NCBI GenBank assembly: GCA_033398695.1
Contig: CM065803.1
Location: forward strand, 97,080,001-97,144,000
DNA: 64,000 nt
From: Orobanche coerulescens
Taxonomy: Eukaryota > Streptophyta > Magnoliopsida > Lamiales > Orobanchaceae
Direction of reading: 5' to 3'
Position numbers and translations under genes: made by a program. This document shows, in pieces, positions 57,463 through 64,000 of this stretch. Position 1 is the first letter of the stretch. Each line of letters starts with the position of its first letter. The notes under the pieces were generated by a model. The model searched no databases and was not told the DNA's origin. It was given only the letters and a program-made list of their open reading frames with translations.

Positions 57463-58705
57463 TGTTGGCCACTAAGTATACTAATGACAGCTTAGAATAT
57501 AGAAACACAATAAGCTGTATAATTTTTGAAGTTTAGTTTACGTAGCGGAAGTTTAGGTGTGAGTTGCTGTAATTACAATAACTAGGCGTTCTCCTATTTG
57601 CTTAGTGGGTATAGGGTTTTGGCAGTATACTTGATAAATTAGAGTTATGAAAACAGTAAAGACAATAGGTAGATGTACATACAATTTAAAGTGGTTCGAG
57701 GTAAACCCCTTTATGTCTACTGGTCCACCACACATAAGTAAAACGTTTATTATAATCACTAGGTACACAACTACGTGACTATAACTAAACCTCTCTCTGT
57801 ATCGTTCACACAGATTGATACAGGGACCAAAGCTTTTTGCCGTTCACACAGATTGGCTTGATCTCTTCCTTGACTTGCTTCTTCACAAACAGTTTGAAGC
57901 TTCGTCTACAATGCTATTCTTCCCACACAGGTCAGAATACACATAGATCCTCAGTCCACACAGGGCTGATGATTAACTCAAAGGTAACAGGTAGAATTCT
58001 CAGAACAACAGCTTGATCTTTGATATATGTTTGCTGTATGCTGTGCTGTTCTTGTTGAGAAATTGGTATATTTCTTCGCTGTAGATCCTGCTGTATGCTT
58101 GCGAAATATACTTGCTCTTGATATAGCTTATATTGTCAGAATCTTTGTCAGATCTTTTGCGAGTATGAATTCTTCATATGTATGTGTGTCTTAAGTCCTC
58201 TGGCTAGGGGGTATTTATAACCTTTGAAAAATGCATCCGTTATAAATGTATCCGTTGTAGGTAGGTGAAATGTTGACGTCTCTGATATTGAAATTAAAGC
58301 AGATCACATTTAATGCTTCACACATTCTTTTTTACTTTGCATTAAATGCTCTTAAGCATGTTCAGACTTTCTGACTCCAGCTGCATTAAATGCTGTCCTA
58401 TCAGCAATAAATGCTGCTTTAACCGTGAATACTTTATGAATAAACAAAGTTTATCTCACAACGGTTTAAAGCATTCTTTAATCATGTCTGTCGGATGTGT
58501 TTTACTTTTTCCAAGTAAAACATTTTACAGCCTGACTGTTGTATCCGACGCATTGTCTTTTGCTGTAGCTGTAGGCTCTGTAGGACAGACTGCATGAGAT
58601 CTTCAATGTTGTATGGAACAGCTTCCATACTTAGGGGCGTTTTAACTCTTTCGATTTCTTTGCTGTATGATGGCAATTATCAAAGCAGGATTGTTTATCC
58701 CAACA
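57463..58705 (-). repeat. 3' LTR of copia-3 (1243 bp)
   Basis: TGTTGGG...CCAACA ends on the minus strand. TATA box GGTTATAAATAC (58222-58211), GCATTTAATGC-type palindromes upstream (58305-58425), CACACAG motif array (57800-57970). The polypurine tract CACAAAGGGGGAAT is at 58719-58706. Confidence 0.9.
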
Positions 58706-58719
58706 ATTCCCCCTTTGTG

Positions 58720-59193
58720 ATAATGCCAAAACTTCTTCAAGATAACTTCTTGATTCAGAGAGGCTGACTCTTGGTCTTCTGTCGAATGATCTGATCTTCA
58801 GCACTTAGTCTAAAAATGTGAACTGCTCGCATGCAGGTTCTAAGAATTTGAAAACATCTACAGAAATGTGTATTACAACTTTAAACTTATGATTGGCGCG
58901 CAGGCACAATCTTACAGTGTTTGTCTAGGTTGGATACAACTTAACCTAAGAACTATTCGCAGACAAGTTCTTACAGCTTTAAGACAAGTTCTATACTTGT
59001 TTGTTTGCAGTAAATAAATTCGTAATCAAACAGTAAAACAGTCAGCGTATATTACGAGCTATAATTTTCAAGATAACAAATTTTATTGATAATCAAGGAA
59101 AATTACAAGTTCTTGAAATAGAAAATATACAGAAAAAGTGCATACTGCAATAATAAGCCTAAGGAACACATACATTGAGAAGGGCCAGACAAG
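58720..59193 (-). other. copia-3 3' UTR
   Basis: Non-coding; homologous to the region after the additional ORF in copia-2 (GTTGTATCC, GAACTTGTCTGCGAA words). No duplication as in copia-2 is evident. Confidence 0.7.
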
Positions 59194-60639
59194 CTAATTC
59201 CTGTACTGAGAATGCCTCCAAGGTCTCCTGTCAGGATTATTTTCGGTCCCTTTCCACCAATTGACTAGTGAATCCTTGCCTTGATCCCGGTAGATAGCTC
59301 TTCCTTCAGCGGATTGGTCAAAAACAAGTATTCAGTCATCTGGGTGGGTGAGCCGATCACCTTTTAGGTGCCTTGATTTCATCAGCATTTGCATAGGAAG
59401 CTTTCCTTCTGCTAACATCCTCGTGAATTCATCTGCAGCATCCGCCAGCATCTTGAACTTGTTGAACATAGAGGACTCCCTGGTGAGTTTAACGAAGTAT
59501 CTCATCAGTTCGTTTTTCCTCCAGTCCTTTACTTCATCAGCTGTAGGCTGTCAGTTAGTGGGCAGAGGAATCTCGAATGGTTTTTGCACGTTGTTCTTCT
59601 GAGGAATATTGGGATCATGGAACTCCGGACGAGAAGCAGATACCCTGTATCCTCTTGCAGGTGAGGCCAGACGGCCTATTGCAGCAGCGACACTATCTTC
59701 AAGAGCAGCATCCATCTCTTTTTCTCTCTCCACCCTCCATCTTCTTCCAGCCTCTCTGGCTTCTTCCCCCGTTTTGGCATCATTAATAACTGACACCTTG
59801 GTATGAAGCTATTGTAGGAGCTGTATAGCTTTGTCTTGTTTGGTCGTCAGATTATCGATCTTATCCACCAGAGTACCGAGCACCAGAGACATGTTATCTA
59901 TCTGTAGATCATGGTCTGTCAGTCTGGTTCCGGTCTTCTTGAGGGCAGCAGCCGTATTAGCCTCTGAAATTCAGAGCTTTTCTTGTTCTTGCCGTAGGAC
60001 TCTCTCCCGATGCTGCTTGAGCTGATGGAGCGCTTGCCACGATGCATTAGACATTATGCGGAATGCGTCCTCGGCTTTGGTGATTGCAGTCTTCAGATCG
60101 GATATCTCATCCTGGACAGTCTCTCACATCCAATCAAGTTCCTTACCGACATCATACAGTGCCTTCACGGCATTCTATAGGAATACGGTCTGTCGGCCGA
60201 TTGCATAGAGTTGCTCAATGCGGGCTTCGGTTTGCGGGGAGCAAGGGTGTGCAATTTTTGAATCCTCTGGTTTATTGAGTTGACGGATAAACCCATTGTG
60301 ATGAGGGTGTCATGGTCTGTCATCTGGCAATAAACCATCATCGGAACCAGATTTGGAGTTCACAGAGATGGGAGATGCATGGGCATCTTGAGTTGGAATA
60401 GCAGAGGATGCCGTTCTGGCCTCGGTGGCGTGTGCCGGGAGCGGGGCTTCAAAATCGTGTGTCATGAAGATTGTGTAGCATGACCATCAGTAGTCAGAAG
60501 TACAGGAGGGATTGAATCCTCTTGCCGACTCATAGCTTCCGCCTGCTCTGGAAGAGGGACTGATTCCTCTTTTCGGATGGCGCGGGCTTCTTCTTCATGA
60601 TCTGAGATAGGTTGGGGTGCCTGTTCAAGAACTGTTTGC
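59194..60639 (-). pseudogene. copia-3 additional ORF, C-terminal part
   Basis: Homologous to the C-terminal half of the copia-2 extra ORF: AKTGEEAREAGRRWRVEREKEM and DSVAAAIGRLASPA at 59770-59640, then LVNWWKGTENNPDRRPWRHSQ to a TAG at 59196-59194. The tryptophan that is a stop in copia-2 is TGG here. A Ser/Pro-rich and charged region lies upstream (60640-59900) with stops. The N-terminal domain is missing because the gypsy LTR cuts the ORF at 60639/60640. Function unknown. Confidence 0.7.
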
Positions 60640-63600
60640 TGTAACACCCCCAGATCTAACCGGGAATATTACAGCGCCGTGGTCCCCGAGACGGAACCCA
60701 CAAGGCTGAAAGAAAGATTTACAAAGATTTACTAACGCCTAAGAGGCTAACGACGGTACTATCTTTTAAAAACATTCAAAGACTATATAAAACTCGTTTA
60801 TCCAACGATCGTAAAATCTCATTTGAAACTACAAGGCCCGAAATGTTAAGACTCAATAGTTTAAAAACATACGTTAAGCTATCGCTTACACGTACCGATA
60901 AAATAGTTTAGAAAACGATTGCCAAAATAACCTAAGTTACCAGATACCAAAAGGCCATTTAAAAATACTCACGCAGCGGAAAAGACAAACAATTAAAATA
61001 TTCTAGCAGCAGAATACAAGAACTGATAAGGAAACTCAATACACAAATACATGCCCTAGCCAGTATCCTACGGGAATCTCATCTCTCCACGACCGCTACA
61101 AGCTTGATATACCAAGAACCTAAAAAGAAAGCCCACAACGGGGTCATCCATAATATCCAACAATGATAACCATCACATCACGTCAATAATTACATACCAA
61201 TGAGATTCTAAGTAAGAATACTACCGATGTAATCTTACCGCCATAACTTTACGAAAATCCACGATTCTTATCCTTAACAATACAATAAGCTAATACCGAA
61301 ATATCTGTACTATGTCTCAACAATGCCCAAGGTTCTCAAAACATTATCATAACTCACTGTTACGAAATTCACTAACTCTGTCCAACCCAATCCATCGAAT
61401 ATCATTATCAAATCCCAACACGAAAACCGATTGTCCATCAAAGACAAATACCAAGGGAAATACAGAACATACCTAAAGATATGAAATGCCACGATGAAAT
61501 CACGTCAGTCTAATCCAAGATCAGATCAACACAACATACGGACACGGTCCAAACACAAGACCTACAAATGCATACTCATATGACAACGTCAATATGCTCA
61601 CATAATAACAACAATGTATACTTATGGCAAACCCATAATATAAACAACACATGGTAATCTAACGATCCAGCACACACAACTATAGATATCTCATGTTGAT
61701 CCCGTCGGACCAACGCATGGTGGACATATGACAACAATGCACAACTGCACAAAACAACAGTACACAATGCACGACAATAACAATGCACAAATGCATGACA
61801 ACAACAATACACGAATGTATCACAAAATGATCGACACAAATGACAAAAATGATTAGAGTACTTGCCCCGAGTCCTTCGAGAGCGATCGAAATATCTAAAC
61901 CATTACCAACCATTATCCTCAATATTCGACGGTCCAGAATGTCATGGACTGTAGATAATTCATATCTTCGTCCTTAACACAATGTATCTTCGATACCCAA
62001 GTATACCAATAACAGAAGTAAATCATATACGGTATGATTTAAATTCCCAAATTCTAAAAACAATGTACAATCCCAACTCTCCAGTGTTCACAATTATAAT
62101 CATTGCTATACGAATTATAAACGAATGAAATCGGAACCATTCATTAAATATTATAAACTGTGCAAGTAATAACTTGCCTTGATACCTACACGATGATGAT
62201 GAAGCCATTACCAATTCCTTGTCGTCGTCTACAAGCTCCTCGGCTCCCGGCCAAAGCGATTCACAAACGTTCTCGAACACGACCACAACACACTTTCTAG
62301 TCGAAGATTATAACCAACGATCAATGATCACAACTTATTTAAGTAATCAATTAACACATATTCGATAATAATCAATTTCCGATATAACCAATCAATCAAT
62401 CTCAACGGTTCAATGACACCTCGATCATATACAACACCAAATAGTATAACTCAAACCATCACGAACTCATATTCATAATACGAACGGAAATCCGATAATC
62501 GTTATTAAAAATCAATACAACCGATCAATAAACCCAGCGGTTCCACAATATTCTGATTAAACATAAATCCGAATAACCCGAATAAATCAATCATGAACTC
62601 ATAACCGCGATACTTTTCCATAATCCAATAATCATATCAACGATCAACTCATCTCGATAACAAGGATTACATAACACACTCTATTCCGAATTCATACGAA
62701 TTAATAAGATTCCTCCTTGTTTATAATTGTAAATTTCATAGTAGGACAATACTATCGGCATAATCGGCAACCCGAACTACCCAACTAGTTCAATACCTTT
62801 GAGAATCTTGTTATAAGATTAACTATCATCTTCCCGGATTCAAAATTGTTATTATGATTCCTATTTCGTCAAGAACATACGAATTCTACCACTACAATCA
62901 ATATTACATTGGTCTAAATCATCAATTCCTTGATTATACTTAAAAACCATCATATATCTTATCAAATTTCCCTCTTTGACGTGATATATATACCAAGAAC
63001 ATCAAGAACATCAAGAACACCATGATTCCATAATCATGATTATAACAAATGACATAATCGAAGACATATATCATTATATCTTTCCAATATACAATTCACA
63101 TAACCTCAAGAATCTTAACAACGATACCATAATTGTCATCATACGAAGCAAATACGGATAACAATACCAACAATCCGAAATCAAGGTGTAGAGTTCAACA
63201 ACATACCTCAAGAACATGAATAACACAATCAAACTCTTCAAGAATCAACACCACCTTCATCTCCAAGTCTCAAATCCATGTTTCCAAGCTTATAATCAAG
63301 TTGGAAGAGGCTAAATCTCACTAACATACTCAGAGGGACGAAGTTTGGAGGAAGAAATGGTTTTTCTTTCGTGAAGAAATGAGAAGCCGATCTTCATTTT
63401 ATAAACTGCATCGCTCATTACGTACGTTATCCATTAGCATTAACGTACGTAATGCTACCTAACGTACGCTAAGTGTCCTTCATAGCGTACGTAATATCAT
63501 TCCAGAGCTCACTGACTTGTTTCGTTCACTTGCTTATGTACGTAAGACTTCCTTCATAGCGTACGTAATACGTACGTTGACTTGCTATAGTAAATGTCCA

Positions 63601-64000
63601 GTTAGCGTATGTTATACACTAATCGTAGCGTATGCTTGACTCACCCGTGCACGTTCTGCTACCGACCACAGGCCCACCTGTCGATCATATCCGGATCCTA
63701 TTTGATATGAGCTTTACGTACGTTAACACATTCACTTAATGTACGTAATAGCTGTGAACCTTACGTACATTAACTCTACTTCTTAACGTACATAATCCTT
63801 GTGTATTAGCGTACGCTAAGTATACATTGTAGCGTGCGCTAACGTGGCTGTACTTAGCCATTTTCAGCTATCCTTGTCCAACGTCTCAACATACTATATA
63901 CGTATACACGACATACTGAATACACACACTCCTTCCAATAATATTCTCATATGATACACACTATCCTCAAATGCAATTGTCGACCAAGTACGACAATTAT
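60640..64000 (-). repeat. gypsy LTR (family X), running off the right edge
   Basis: Plus-strand start TGTAACACCCCCAG, which is the LTR end on the minus strand (GACGGAACCC/GGCGCTGTAATATTCCC block). Positions 61920-63235 match the left mosaic at 5980-7131. Carries the TATA box and the palindrome array at 63397-63843. At more than 3361 bp it is a long LTR. Open frames in it have no recognisable motif. The flank TTTGC (60635-60639) is the presumed target duplication. Confidence 0.85.
63397..63843 (-). promoter_or_regulatory. TATA box and TTAGCGTACGCTAA palindrome array
   Basis: Minus-strand TATA is AGTTTATAAAA (63407-63397). Upstream are at least 14 copies of a palindrome: 63418, 63440, 63459, 63483, 63533, 63557 (double), 63602, 63626, 63713, 63737, 63760, 63783, 63806 and 63830. 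The last, TAGCGTGCGCTAAC (63830-63843), is identical to copies in the copia TR-GAG LTRs (31273-31286 and 34482-34495). Confidence 0.75.

Larger units (their letters stand above)
57463..60639 (-). mobile_element. copia-3: 3' end of a Sirevirus-like element
   Basis: Minus strand: additional ORF (60639-59194), 3' UTR, polypurine tract, 3' LTR (58705-57463). Same family as copia-2 by LTR layout and by the ORF. The upstream part is separated by the gypsy LTR that starts at 60640 and would continue beyond the right edge. Flank after the LTR: TTTCT (57458-57462). Confidence 0.85.

Noticed and set aside
361..64000. Many open frames antisense to gag and pol (for example 918-1148, 13187-13729, 49298-49699)
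   Set aside because: They are opposite-strand shadows of recognised element genes and have no motif of their own.
1..64000. tRNA, rRNA, pararetrovirus or host genes
   Set aside because: No tRNA cloverleaf, rRNA block, pararetroviral movement or coat protein motif, or intron-containing host gene could be recognised by eye.

Overview
This window contains no recognisable host gene. It is a plant repeat block made almost entirely of transposable elements nested inside one another. The element types (Ty1/copia with initiator-Met primer sites, Ty3/gypsy with long LTRs, an RTE-type LINE whose 3' end carries the 'ACCCTCCCCAGACC' tail usual in plants, and several MITEs) point to a flowering plant. 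From memory, the copia Gag wording resembles Lamiales/asterid elements, but that is a weak guess. All coding regions carry stops or frameshifts, so they are annotated as pseudogenes.

Layout from left to right. Positions 1-5979 hold a Sirevirus-like copia element (copia-1, minus strand, running off the left edge). It sits in a gypsy LTR-derived mosaic (5980-8356), which itself lies in the 3' end of a gypsy pol (8357-8717) followed by that element's LTR start (8759 onward). Positions 9582-10057 hold a compound microsatellite, a near-perfect hairpin MITE and the left half of a second MITE. Positions 10058-22912 are a complete 12.9-kb Sirevirus-like element (copia-2) with both LTRs, a near-identical 5-bp target duplication (CTTGT/CTTAT), decayed gag and pol, and an extra ORF with its own TATA box. 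The second MITE resumes at 22913.

From about 23104 to 50738 lies one RTE-type LINE broken into three pieces by two insertions. Insertion one (23699-36480, target duplication GTAAT) is a gypsy element coding only for Gag (TR-GAG type). One of its LTRs is itself split by a copia element that also codes only for Gag (30257-34651, target duplication ACCCA). Insertion two (37543-48696, target duplication ATTTG) is a non-coding gypsy derivative (LARD type) arranged as LTR-internal-LTR-internal-LTR, with the third LTR internally deleted. The LINE reverse transcriptase follows at 48697-50330.

Positions 50739-53214 are the 3' part of a gypsy LTR, a primer site and the start of gag. It may be the same LTR that begins at 8759. 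Positions 53215-57462 hold a copia 3' region with a 252-bp LTR, several MITEs/fold-backs and TA microsatellites. Positions 57463-60639 are the 3' end of a third Sirevirus-like element (copia-3, minus), cut by a gypsy LTR that runs from 60640 off the right edge.

The most interesting signal is regulatory. At least five LTR families here carry, just upstream of the TATA box, a family-specific array of short palindromes. A gypsy LTR and an unrelated copia LTR share the same exact 14-mer of this kind. Tandem hairpins with compensatory changes, a conserved splice-donor motif downstream of the primer site, and a rapidly changing GC-rich cassette next to the promoter add to this. All similarity statements are by eye; no alignment or search was run.
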